From: Limnobacter alexandrii
GTDB lineage: Bacteria; Pseudomonadota; Gammaproteobacteria; Burkholderiales; Burkholderiaceae_B
Reading direction: 5' to 3'
DNA: 64,000 nucleotides
Assembly: GCF_005871185.1 (NCBI RefSeq)
Contig: NZ_SWKN01000006.1
Location: 1,156,451 to 1,220,450, forward strand
Positions 38,528 through 46,602 of this stretch are shown here, in pieces (position 1 is the first letter of the stretch; each line of letters starts with the position of its first letter). The notes below the pieces were generated by a model. It was not told the DNA's origin. It made no database searches and worked only from the letters and a program-made list of their open reading frames with translations. The position numbers and the translations under genes were made by a program.

Positions 38528-39046
38528 GTGACCCAAGCACCCTTGATGATCCAGCGTTCATGCCGAATCCCTGTGCCATTGGCAGATTGTTTTGCCATGT
38601 ACACCCGATTGAAAGCGGACGAGTACATTCACAGCGATGCACTGATTGCGCCGATTACACGTATAGAAATGATTCAGGGCAAATCGTTCAATGAGGTGGG
38701 CGATGTACAGCGAATCACCTTCAAGGGCGGTGCGGTGATTGAAGAAGAAGTGCTGGCCTTTGTTCCCAATCGCCAGTTTGTTTACAGGGGTACTGGTTTT
38801 AGCCAACCGCTGTTGAACTGGCTTGACCATGCCAAAGGCTCATTTGAATTTGAGAAGGATGGCGACGGCACCCTGGTGACCTGGCGCTATCTGTTTTATC
38901 TAAAACCAGGCTTGGGCATTGGGCCCAAGCGAATCGTATTCAAGGCGGTGGTGGTCGACTTGATTTGGCACCGGATGATGACCAAAACATTGGTCAACCT
39001 GACCCAAATCATCACACTGCGCGCCTTGCAGACAGGAAAAAAATGA
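38528..39046 (+). CDS. SRPBCC-superfamily protein
   Basis: A 172-residue protein with the START/SRPBCC helix-grip fold pattern: a first strand QRSCRIPVPLADCFAMY, central strands GDVQRITFKGG and RQFVYRGTGF, then ATYR-like TLVTWRYLF and a long C-terminal helix. Proteins of this fold carry hydrophobic ligands in an internal pocket; this one cannot be tied to a ligand. I set the start at the GTG at 38528 after GAGG; longer frames on this strand run antisense to the YkvA gene. Its stop overlaps the start of the solute-binding protein gene (ATGA), which implies a shared task or at least coupled expression. Confidence 0.75.
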   Translation: MTQAPLMIQRSCRIPVPLADCFAMYTRLKADEYIHSDALIAPITRIEMIQGKSFNEVGDVQRITFKGGAVIEEEVLAFVPNRQFVYRGTGFSQPLLNWLDHAKGSFEFEKDGDGTLVTWRYLFYLKPGLGIGPKRIVFKAVVVDLIWHRMMTKTLVNLTQIITLRALQTGKK

Positions 39047-40122
39047 TGAATCCATGTATTAAAAACAGCTTGCGTATCGCGGCCGTTTTCAGTTTGATGA
39101 TGTTGGTTTTCTTGGGCTTCCAGAGTACGGCGCGTGCCCAAACAGTCAGTGGCCAGGAGCCCAATATTTGCGTCTTTGACTTGCTCGGTGCCAAAGGGCC
39201 AATTTTTGGTTTGGCTCAGGAATATGCACTTGAAGGTCGAAAAAACGGCTACGGCTTTAAACCTGTGGTGTACACCAATGAATCGGTTGCAGCCAAAGAC
39301 TTTGAAATTGGTGTGTGCGATGGCCTTGTGGCCACAGGCATTCGAACCCGCAAGTACAACAGCTTCACCGGCAGTCTCGATGCCGTAGGTGGTTTGCCCA
39401 ATTACGATGCAGTGCTGCTGGCCTTGAAGTCAATGGGCAGCCCCCAGCTGCAAAGCGTGATGCAACAGAGTGACTTTGAGGTGGGTGGTGTATTGCCCTT
39501 CGGCACCGCCTATGTGTTTGTGCGTGACCGTGAAATCAATTCACTGGCCAAAGCCGCAGGCAAGCGTGTGGCAGCGTTGTCGCACGATGAATCCCAGCGC
39601 AGGCTGATTGAACAGGTTGGAGCCCAACCCGTGGCCGCCGATGTCTCGAATTATGGCTCCATGTTCAACAATGGCGCCGTGGATATTATTGTGGCGCCGT
39701 CCATTGCCTATTCACCCCTGGAGCTGTACAAAGGCCTTGGCAAGCGCGGTGCAATTATTCAGTTGCCTGTGGCCATGGTCACCTACCAAATCATTTTGCG
39801 GAAGTCGAAGTTTCAGCCAGGTTCAGGGCAGAAATTGCGGGCTTTTGTGGCGCAGGAAATGCCCAAGGCTTTGGACGCGGTAAAGAAGATTGACCGTCAG
39901 ATTCCTGACAAAGCCTGGCTGAAAATGACCGATGCCGACAAGGTGGAATACACCACCATGATGCGCGAAGCCCGCATCAGCCTGAGCAAAGATGGCGTGT
40001 ACGATGGTTGCGCCATGCGCTTGCTGAAAAAAGTGCGGTGCTCAATTGATGGCAAAGCCTCGGAATGCAGTCTGCCAGAGGGCTACACCGTGCCTAAAAG
40101 TTGCCCTATACAGCCCATGTAA
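39043..40122 (+). CDS. Putative periplasmic solute-binding protein
   Basis: A 359-residue exported protein. The signal peptide (KNSLRIAAVFSLMMLVFLGF, cut near ARA) sets the start at the ATG at 39043, which overlaps the stop of the previous gene; an ATG at 39046 is the other option. The mature part looks like a two-lobed binding protein: ICVFDLLGAKGPIF at the start, GVCDGLVATGIRTRKY, AGKRVAALSHDESQRR and DIIVAPSIAYSPLELYKGLG. Four cysteines near the C-terminus (ending SCPIQPM) may form disulfides. It resembles a set of proteins annotated only as putative solute-binding proteins. No transporter genes are attached; the ligand is unknown. Confidence 0.7.
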   Translation: MMNPCIKNSLRIAAVFSLMMLVFLGFQSTARAQTVSGQEPNICVFDLLGAKGPIFGLAQEYALEGRKNGYGFKPVVYTNESVAAKDFEIGVCDGLVATGIRTRKYNSFTGSLDAVGGLPNYDAVLLALKSMGSPQLQSVMQQSDFEVGGVLPFGTAYVFVRDREINSLAKAAGKRVAALSHDESQRRLIEQVGAQPVAADVSNYGSMFNNGAVDIIVAPSIAYSPLELYKGLGKRGAIIQLPVAMVTYQIILRKSKFQPGSGQKLRAFVAQEMPKALDAVKKIDRQIPDKAWLKMTDADKVEYTTMMREARISLSKDGVYDGCAMRLLKKVRCSIDGKASECSLPEGYTVPKSCPIQPM

Positions 40123-40134
40123 TCGGGTGTTGTA

Positions 40135-40635
40135 TTAACCAATGACCACCGGGGCGTCCGGAAGCTCGTTCTTGCCGCCCCCGTCGTGAGGAAAGTGTTC
40201 TATCAATTTCTCGCTCACGGCTTCAATTCCGCGAATTGCACCCTCGGCGTAATGCCCAGCGGCAAATTCAGCCTGAATGGTGCGGCACAGTGCTTCCCAG
40301 TATTGGCTGCCCACTTTGTGATGAATTCCCCGATCAGCCACTATTTCAATGGCGTGGTCGGCCAACAGCACATAAATCAGCACGCCGTTGTTCAACTCGG
40401 TGTCCCAGACATGCAATTCACTGAACACCTCAATGGCGCGTTCGCGAGGTGTTTGGTGTTGCAACAGTGGTCGAAGTTCAAGCGAACTTTCCACGGCGAA
40501 TCGAATTTCTCCGGAGTGCTTTGTTTCGCTGGCCTTGATGGTTTGTGCAATGCATTCCAGCTGCGTCGGTGAGAAAATTTGCCGCACGTGACGCTCAGCT
40601 GTCATCAGGTGTTTCAGAATGCGTTGGGTGCTCAT
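40135..40635 (-). CDS. TPM-domain protein, cytoplasmic
   Basis: A 166-residue protein with a TPM (TLP18.3/Psb32/MOLO-1) domain: HSGEIRFAVESSLELRPLL, RERAIEVFSELHVWDTELNNGVLIYVLLADHAIEIVADRGI and the EFAAGHYAEGAIRGIEAV end. There is no signal peptide or membrane segment. I placed the start at the ATG at 40635, two bases after the stop of the preceding gene; three codons upstream lies another possible start. It forms the third gene of a LemA-TPM-TPM unit. TPM proteins are linked to membrane and photosystem repair in other groups; the role here is unknown. Confidence 0.85.
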   Translation of the reverse strand: MSTQRILKHLMTAERHVRQIFSPTQLECIAQTIKASETKHSGEIRFAVESSLELRPLLQHQTPRERAIEVFSELHVWDTELNNGVLIYVLLADHAIEIVADRGIHHKVGSQYWEALCRTIQAEFAAGHYAEGAIRGIEAVSEKLIEHFPHDGGGKNELPDAPVVIG

Positions 40636-40637
40636 GC

Positions 40638-41507
40638 TTACCACCTTCCCGAGGCACCACCGCCTCCAAAACCGCCGCCGCCACCACTGAAGCCACCACC
40701 CCCGCCAAAGCCACCGCCGCCGCGGCTGAATCCGCCACGGCCACCACCAATGCCGCCCACTGAGTTGCCAAACAAGGTTAGTAATGCAGCCGCCGCTGCT
40801 GCAAGCAGTGCAAAAATAACAGCGCCGGCAAAAAGCCAGGCCACCACAAACACCAATCCACCAGTGGCCACGGCGGCTGGCAGTTTTCCGATGGCTTTGC
40901 GCAAAAATCCACCAATGAACAGGGTTCCCATGAACAGCAGTGGTGCAATGTCTTCAATGGTGCTGGAGGAACGGGTTGTGCCAGTGGCAACGGGGGCGGG
41001 CAAGGGTTCGCCTTCAATCACCTTGATTATTTGATCCACGCCAGCCGCTACACCGCCCGCAAAGTCGCCCTGGCGAAACTGCGGCACAATAATTTCATCA
41101 ATAATGCGTTTCGAGGTGAGGTCCGTGAGTGCACCCTCCAAGCCGTAACCAACCTCAATACGCAGGGCCCTGTCTTGAAGGGCCACAACCAGAATGGCGC
41201 CATCGTCTGTATTCTTGCGACCAATTTTCCAGTTTTCGGCAACCCGCAATGCATATTGTTCAATGGTTTCAGGCTGCGTGGTTTGAACAAGCAGCACAGC
41301 AATCTGGCTGCCTTTCGTCGCTTCAAATGCCTGTAGTTTTTGAATTAATGCAGCTTGCTGTTCCGGGCTTAGCGTACCCGTTGTGTCCACCACCTGTGCG
41401 GTAAGCGGTGGAACAGGCACTTCTTGTGCCCACAGCAAGCCCGGCGCAAAAAGCAAAATTGTGCATAGCCAGAATTGACTGAAGAGATTGCGCAGGCCGA
41501 CCATCAC
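40638..41507 (-). CDS. TPM-domain membrane protein with Gly-rich tail (YgcG-like)
   Basis: A 289-residue protein. A signal peptide (residues 1-27, cut near LWA) precedes a periplasmic TPM domain (about 35-165) with VVDTTGTLSPEQQAAL, GSQIAVLLVQTTQPE and IGRKNTDDGAILVVALQDRALRIEVGYGLEGALTD. Two hydrophobic segments near 185-245 are followed by a tail of glycine, phenylalanine, serine and arginine (runs such as GGGGFGGGGGFSGG). This layout is typical of YgcG proteins encoded after lemA. The tail is low in complexity and gives a proline-rich false frame on the other strand. It overlaps the lemA gene by four bases. Confidence 0.9.
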   Translation of the reverse strand: MMVGLRNLFSQFWLCTILLFAPGLLWAQEVPVPPLTAQVVDTTGTLSPEQQAALIQKLQAFEATKGSQIAVLLVQTTQPETIEQYALRVAENWKIGRKNTDDGAILVVALQDRALRIEVGYGLEGALTDLTSKRIIDEIIVPQFRQGDFAGGVAAGVDQIIKVIEGEPLPAPVATGTTRSSSTIEDIAPLLFMGTLFIGGFLRKAIGKLPAAVATGGLVFVVAWLFAGAVIFALLAAAAAALLTLFGNSVGGIGGGRGGFSRGGGGFGGGGGFSGGGGGFGGGGASGRW

Positions 41508-42097
41508 TTGGTACCGAAGTCCACAGTGGGTGGGCGTGATATTTCAGCTTCGTTTTCAACGGTGAAGTTGGGTTTTACTGCATAGCCCATCACCATGGCA
41601 GTCAGGTTGTTGGGGAAAGATCGAACCGTGACGTTGTAGTCCTGAACCGATTTGATGTAGCGATTGCGTGCCACCGTAATCCGGTTTTCAGTTCCTTCAA
41701 GCTGTGTTTGCAAATCCCTGAAGCCCTGATTGGCCTTCAGGTTGGGGTAGTTCTCAGTAATCAGCAACAAGCGCGACAAGGCACCGCTGAGTTCACCCTG
41801 CGCCTGCTGAAATTTGTTGAAGGCTTCCGGGTCGTTGATCAATTCGGGCGTGGCTTGGATGGATGTGGCTTTCGAACGTGCCTCAACCACTTGAGTCAGC
41901 GTTTCCTGCTCAAAGTTGGCCTCGGCTTTCACCACGTTCACCAGGTTGGGCACCAGGTCGGCCCTGCGCTGGTATTGGTTCAACACCTCGGCCCATGCTG
42001 CTTTCACTTGTTCATCCGTGGTTTGAATGGTGTTGTAACCGCAGCCGCTGAGAACCAGCGCGAACATCAGAGTGAGCAGAGAGAAAACGCGATTCAT
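41504..42097 (-). CDS. lemA: LemA family lipoprotein
   Basis: A 197-residue protein with a lipoprotein signal (MNRVFSLLTLMFALVLSGC), so it is anchored to the outer face of a membrane. The LemA core follows: VKAAWAEVLNQYQRRADLVPNLVN, then QETLTQVVEARSKA, LLLITENYPNLKANQGF and the RNRYIKSVQDYN segment. LemA forms long helices and is often encoded with TPM proteins, as here (ATGA overlap to the next gene). Its role is unknown in most bacteria. A terminator for rho lies upstream. Confidence 0.93.
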   Translation of the reverse strand: MNRVFSLLTLMFALVLSGCGYNTIQTTDEQVKAAWAEVLNQYQRRADLVPNLVNVVKAEANFEQETLTQVVEARSKATSIQATPELINDPEAFNKFQQAQGELSGALSRLLLITENYPNLKANQGFRDLQTQLEGTENRITVARNRYIKSVQDYNVTVRSFPNNLTAMVMGYAVKPNFTVENEAEISRPPTVDFGTK

Positions 42098-42141
42098 TGG
42101 AAGGCTCCTTGGTGGGTGGTTGCCTGATTGTGCAATTAAAA

Positions 42142-42171
42142 AAGCCCATGGTGCAACAGCAGCATGGGCTT
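42142..42171 (-). terminator. Rho-independent terminator after rho
   Basis: On the minus strand the nine-base stem AAGCCCATG / CATGGGCTT encloses a 12-base loop and is followed by TTTTTAATTG. It lies about 22 bases after the stop of rho and 45 bases before the lemA start, and separates the two units. Confidence 0.85.
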
Positions 42172-42193
42172 AGTTTTAAAAATATGATTTGGT

Positions 42194-43450
42194 TTACTTT
42201 TTCATCATCTCGAAAAACTCTGCGTTGTTCTTGGTCTGACGAATCTTGTCCATCAGGAATTCCATCGCAGCGATTTCGTCCATGTCGTGCAGCAGGCGGC
42301 GCAGCACCCAAATCTTTTGCAGCAAATCGGGCTTGATCAACAATTCTTCGCGACGTGTGGAAGAGCGGTTGATGTTGATGGCTGGGTACACACGCTTTTC
42401 CGCCATGCGGCGTTCCATGTGGATTTCCATGTTGCCGGTGCCCTTGAATTCTTCGTAAATCACTTCATCCATGCGGCTACCAGTGTCGACCAGTGCAGTC
42501 GCGATGATGGTCAGTGAACCACCTTCTTCAATGTTACGGGCAGCACCAAAGAAACGCTTGGGGCGGTGCAACGCGTTGGCGTCTACACCACCGGTGAGCA
42601 CCTTGCCGGAAGAGGGCACCACGGTGTTGTAAGCACGAGCCAGGCGGGTAATCGAGTCGAGCAGAATAACCACGTCGCGTTTGTGCTCAACCAGGCGCTT
42701 GGCCTTTTCAATCACCATTTCAGCCACTTGCACGTGGCGGGTTGCCGGTTCGTCGAATGTGGAGGCAATCACTTCGCCACGCACTGAACGCATCATTTCT
42801 GTCACTTCTTCGGGACGTTCGTCGATCAGCAACACGATCAAGGTGATGTCGGGGTGGTTGGCTGTAATGGCGTGCGCAATGTGCTGCAGCATGACGGTTT
42901 TACCCGACTTGGGTGGCGCCACCAGCAAGCCACGCTGGCCTTTGCCAATTGGGGCCACCAGGTCGATGATACGGCCGGTGTTGTTTTCTTCACCGCGCAT
43001 GTCGCGTTCCAGCTTCAAAGGCTGGTTGGGGTGCAGCGGGGTCAGGTTTTCAAACAGAATTTTGTGCTTGCTGGCCTCGGGCGCTTCGCCGTTGACCTTG
43101 TCTACTTTCACCAGCGCGAAGTAACGCTCGCCGTCTTTCGGGGTGCGCACCTCACCTTCAATGCTGTCACCCGTGTGCAGGTTGAAACGGCGAATCTGGC
43201 TGGGGGAAATGTAAATGTCGTCCGGGCTGGCCAAGTACGATGTTTCGGGCGAGCGCAGGAAGCCAAAGCCGTCGGGCAGCACTTCGAGCACACCATCACC
43301 AAAAATTTGCTCGCCGTTTTTGGCGCGTTTCTTCAGGATGGCGAACATCAATTCCTGTTTGCGCATGCGGTTGGCATTTTCAATTTCAAGGCCACCAGCC
43401 ACTTCAAGCAGGGCAGAGACGTGTTGCGTTTTTAGTTCAGATAGATACAT
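42194..43450 (-). CDS. rho: Transcription termination factor Rho
   Basis: A 418-residue hexameric RNA helicase that ends transcripts. The N-terminal part (1-45) has [18 protein letters not shown], the cold-shock-like RNA-binding domain covers about 50-125 ([20 protein letters not shown]), and the ATPase has Walker [12 protein letters not shown], Walker [17 protein letters not shown] and the Q-loop [20 protein letters not shown]. The length is as usual for betaproteobacteria. It follows trxA by 122 bases on the same strand, an order also found in E. coli, where the rho leader is autoregulated by Rho itself. Confidence 0.98.
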   Translation of the reverse strand: MYLSELKTQHVSALLEVAGGLEIENANRMRKQELMFAILKKRAKNGEQIFGDGVLEVLPDGFGFLRSPETSYLASPDDIYISPSQIRRFNLHTGDSIEGEVRTPKDGERYFALVKVDKVNGEAPEASKHKILFENLTPLHPNQPLKLERDMRGEENNTGRIIDLVAPIGKGQRGLLVAPPKSGKTVMLQHIAHAITANHPDITLIVLLIDERPEEVTEMMRSVRGEVIASTFDEPATRHVQVAEMVIEKAKRLVEHKRDVVILLDSITRLARAYNTVVPSSGKVLTGGVDANALHRPKRFFGAARNIEEGGSLTIIATALVDTGSRMDEVIYEEFKGTGNMEIHMERRMAEKRVYPAININRSSTRREELLIKPDLLQKIWVLRRLLHDMDEIAAMEFLMDKIRQTKNNAEFFEMMKK

Positions 43451-43536
43451 GTTTGGCTATTTGTGTAGGTGGCGAACGCCGCGAGGTAAACAGGTTAACG
43501 AAGGGTGGGGGTTTTGCTGCAGTGAGGGGGTTCGAT

Positions 43537-43554
43537 GCCCGGCACATGCCGGGC
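43537..43554 (-). other. Hairpin in rho leader
   Basis: A GC-rich inverted repeat GCCCGGCACATGCCGGGC with a seven-pair stem lies between trxA and rho, 19 bases after the trxA stop on the transcribed strand. It has no U-run, so it is not a standard terminator. It may protect the trxA mRNA end or take part in rho leader control. Confidence 0.5.
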
Positions 43555-43572
43555 TACTCAATCAATATTGTA

Positions 43573-43902
43573 TTACAGGTGGCTGTCGATAAAGGCGGCC
43601 AACTGTGATTTGGACAGGGCACCCACTTTCGTGGCCACCACGGCACCATTCTTGAACAACATCAAGGTTGGAATGCCGCGAATGCCATATTTGGCAGGCG
43701 TTTCAGAATTCTCGTCCACGTTCATCTTGGCGATTTGCAGCTTGCCTTTGTATTCCGAGGACAAATCATCAAGAATCGGCGCGATCATTTTACAAGGGCC
43801 ACACCATTCAGCCCAGTAATCCACCAGCACAGGGCCGTCGGTTTTCAAAACATCGCTGTCGAAAGATGCGTCACTGACGTGTTTGATCAGGTCACTGCTC
43901 AT
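43573..43902 (-). CDS. trxA: Thioredoxin
   Basis: A 109-residue thioredoxin with the active site WCGPCK (C34, C37), preceded by [10 protein letters not shown] and followed by [15 protein letters not shown] with the cis-proline. It is the general cytoplasmic disulfide reductant fed by thioredoxin reductase. It lies upstream of rho on the same strand and faces the AddB-like gene across 183 bases, in which no further gene or clear regulatory site was seen. Confidence 0.97.
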   Translation of the reverse strand: MSSDLIKHVSDASFDSDVLKTDGPVLVDYWAEWCGPCKMIAPILDDLSSEYKGKLQIAKMNVDENSETPAKYGIRGIPTLMLFKNGAVVATKVGALSKSQLAAFIDSHL

Positions 43903-44085
43903 TTAAATCCTCAAGTGGGTAATTGCTTTGGAGGGTGTTCACAAAGCGGATCCGGGTGATTAAAGCACACGCGCAGACCATGAAAGTTCTTCATTTAAGA
44001 AAATGCTATTCTGAATGGTACAGCGAAATCGAACTGAAACACAAACCCGCGCTCGTTTTAATCGACTTAACAACACATACACGTT

Positions 44086-46602
44086 TTGACCCAACACCCT
44101 GTCTCCGTTGATTCTTCTTACGCCAACCCGTTCGCGGCGGCATTTGAGTGGCTAAGCCAAGCGGGCTTGGACGCCAGTCAGGTGTTGTGGGTCATGCCCC
44201 GAATCGAGACTGTGGGCAGCTTCAAGCGGCACTGGGCGCAACACCACACAGGCGCAGCCACACTGGGGCCGTGGGTTCAAACCGCTGACCGGTTAAGCCA
44301 ACCTGCCGCCATGGGCCCCTGGCTGGCCCTGCAAGCTGACCTGGTTGGTGTGCTGCGTGAATTGCCCTTGCTGGGGGGCGGTTCATCGCCTTCGCAATTG
44401 TGGGGTTTGGCTCAGGAATACCTGGAGCTGGCCTTGCGACAGGTGTTGGTGCAAAAACGCAACACAAGTGCGCTTGCAACCTACTCCGAGAACAACACTT
44501 TTGCTGCCGAAGAGACCCAGGTGGTGGCAACCTTGGCACAAACTTACGCGGCCGAGTTAATGGACCTGTTGCCAAAACCAGCCGAACCCCGGGGCAAGCC
44601 GCCCGTGCAGGTGGTGTGGTTTGATGACGGCGAAACCGTGCCAGGCCTTTGGCTGGATCTGTTTTACCCCGAAGTGCCAGTGCAGGTGTTCAAACTTCCA
44701 GTCATTGAGGGTCCCCAGCCCTGGCAAATCTTAGGCATGAAGCGTTTCAACACCCAGGTCAGCCCGGTGGTGTTGCAGGTGGCACCCGACGAAACCACGC
44801 AGGCCCAGCAAGCCGCACATCAAATTCTGGAATGGCTGCGCGCAGACCCCACCACTGAAATTGCTGTGGCTGTGCTTGATCGCCTGGCGGCGCGCCGCAT
44901 GGTGGGGTTGTTGGCGGACATGGGCGTGTTGGTGGATGACCGCACTGGTTGGCGTTTGTCCACATCGAATGTGGCGGGCTGGTTCGACCACTTGTTGCAA
45001 CAGTTTGTAGAGCATGGCCAGCTCACCACCATTGCCCAACCTTTTAGTGGCCTTCCAATTGAGCATCTTGAGCCTTGGGCTTTCGGTAAAACAGGCGGCC
45101 GTTACACGCTGGCGCAATGGGCAACTGCTTTTCTGGCCCTGTTTGAAAAGCATGGTTTGGATACAGCTTTGCAGCCGGATGAGGCGGGGCAACAATTGTT
45201 GACCGTGCTGGGGTTGATGCGGCAAGTGCCTGCCCACACTGAATTTGATGTGCAGGAATTTGTAGCTGCCTGGCGCAGTTGGGCTGAATCGCAACGTTTT
45301 CGCCCTTTGGACATTGAAAGCCCGGTGCGCATGGTGCCCTTGTTGAGCACGCGGATGCGGCAGTTCAAGCGCGTGTTGGTGTTGGGTTGTGCGCAGTCGC
45401 ATTTTCAGGAAAGCCCGCCCGGTTTGTTGCCACCCGCTGTGGCGCAGGAATTGGGTTTTCCGGGGCCTCGTCTGGCGCGCATTCAAAAAATAGCTGCACT
45501 GTATGAACTGCTGTTGCACAGCAATGAAATAACCTTGGTGCACAGCGCGCAAGTGGCGGGCAAACCTGAAATGTTGTTGCCTGAACTGACCTGGCTGGAC
45601 ATTGTGTTGCGAGACCCTGCAAGCCTTGCCCAGCCGTGGTCGGGCAAATGGTACCGCGCGCCTTCCAGCCTTGAAATTGAAGTGCGGGAAGCGCCCGAAC
45701 AAGCCTTGCAATTGACCGCTTTGAGCGACTCGGCATCCATGCCCGATTCACTGCGGGTGACCGCGCTGGATGACTGGGTGGCGTGTCGTCTTCGCTTTGG
45801 CTTGAAGCATGCCTTGCCTTGGCCGCCGCAGCGTGATGAGGGTGCCATGCGCTATGAACAACTGCGCGGTATTTTTGTGCACAAAGTGCTTGAGAAAACT
45901 GCGCAGCACATGGCCTTGCCTGGAAAGGCTGTGAATGAATTGCAGGTGTGGAAAGAGACATTGCTGAATCAGGCCGAGTTGGTGTGGAGCAAGATGGAGC
46001 TACCAGACCAAGCCATGGTTTATCCCTTCCTGAAATTTTTTGACCAAATTGTGCCGCGCCTGGCTGGCAAATTGATGGAGCGTCAAATTCAGGGTTGGCA
46101 ATTCAAGAGTGCAGAGCAGCAGCTAAGCCACACCTTGGTGCTTCAACCCAGCGGTGTGTCGCTGGAACTGAAAGGCCGAATCGATCGGCTTGACACACGC
46201 GGCGATGCACTGGCCATATCCGACATCAAATTCACCAACCCCACGGTGTTGAAAAAAAGATTGTCGGAACCCTTAAGCCAACCTCAACTGCCCGCCTACC
46301 AGGCCATGTTGAATAGTCCCAGTGCGCAACTGGATTTCCTGGGGCTGCACAAGGACAAGGTGGACTGGGTCAGTTTTCCACCCTTGAGCGATGAGTATCG
46401 TGAGCAGGGGTTTCAGTCGTGGGGCGAGGTGTTGCTCAGTGAATTAAGCTGTGAATTGAATTCGTTTTTTGAAGGCAAGGCAGTGTGGCAAGCCAACCCG
46501 GGTGATGCCTGTGAATACTGCGCAGTGCGTGGCGTGTGCAGACCAGAAACTCACCCCACATTCAACGAGGCCATGGCAGGCGAGGAGGGTGGCGATGAGT
46601 GA
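44086..46602 (+). CDS. AddB-like nuclease subunit (PD-(D/E)XK, Fe-S)
   Basis: An 838-residue protein that pairs with the helicase-nuclease encoded next. The N-terminal half resembles an inactive UvrD-type helicase fold. The C-terminal nuclease domain has GRIDRLDTRGDALAISDIKF, with the D-x(n)-D-x-K catalytic pattern, then QPQLPAYQAML. Cysteines in DDWVACRLR and in CEYCAVRGVC are placed as the four ligands of the iron-sulfur cluster found in AddB nuclease domains. By analogy it processes double-strand DNA ends for RecA repair. The start is a TTG at 44086 without a clear ribosome site, so the first residues are uncertain. It overlaps the next gene by eight bases. Confidence 0.85.
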   Translation: MTQHPVSVDSSYANPFAAAFEWLSQAGLDASQVLWVMPRIETVGSFKRHWAQHHTGAATLGPWVQTADRLSQPAAMGPWLALQADLVGVLRELPLLGGGSSPSQLWGLAQEYLELALRQVLVQKRNTSALATYSENNTFAAEETQVVATLAQTYAAELMDLLPKPAEPRGKPPVQVVWFDDGETVPGLWLDLFYPEVPVQVFKLPVIEGPQPWQILGMKRFNTQVSPVVLQVAPDETTQAQQAAHQILEWLRADPTTEIAVAVLDRLAARRMVGLLADMGVLVDDRTGWRLSTSNVAGWFDHLLQQFVEHGQLTTIAQPFSGLPIEHLEPWAFGKTGGRYTLAQWATAFLALFEKHGLDTALQPDEAGQQLLTVLGLMRQVPAHTEFDVQEFVAAWRSWAESQRFRPLDIESPVRMVPLLSTRMRQFKRVLVLGCAQSHFQESPPGLLPPAVAQELGFPGPRLARIQKIAALYELLLHSNEITLVHSAQVAGKPEMLLPELTWLDIVLRDPASLAQPWSGKWYRAPSSLEIEVREAPEQALQLTALSDSASMPDSLRVTALDDWVACRLRFGLKHALPWPPQRDEGAMRYEQLRGIFVHKVLEKTAQHMALPGKAVNELQVWKETLLNQAELVWSKMELPDQAMVYPFLKFFDQIVPRLAGKLMERQIQGWQFKSAEQQLSHTLVLQPSGVSLELKGRIDRLDTRGDALAISDIKFTNPTVLKKRLSEPLSQPQLPAYQAMLNSPSAQLDFLGLHKDKVDWVSFPPLSDEYREQGFQSWGEVLLSELSCELNSFFEGKAVWQANPGDACEYCAVRGVCRPETHPTFNEAMAGEEGGDE

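Noticed and set aside
40579-41034. Proline-rich frame on the plus strand
   Set aside because: It is the antisense of the glycine-rich tail of the YgcG-like protein; the repetitive PPPPKPPPP pattern follows from GGN codons on the other strand.
44731-45711. A 326-codon minus-strand frame within the AddB-like gene, and similar frames at 47651-48481 and 49953-50885
   Set aside because: They lie wholly inside genes with clear domain motifs, carry no recognisable protein features, and are explained by codon bias of the true frame.
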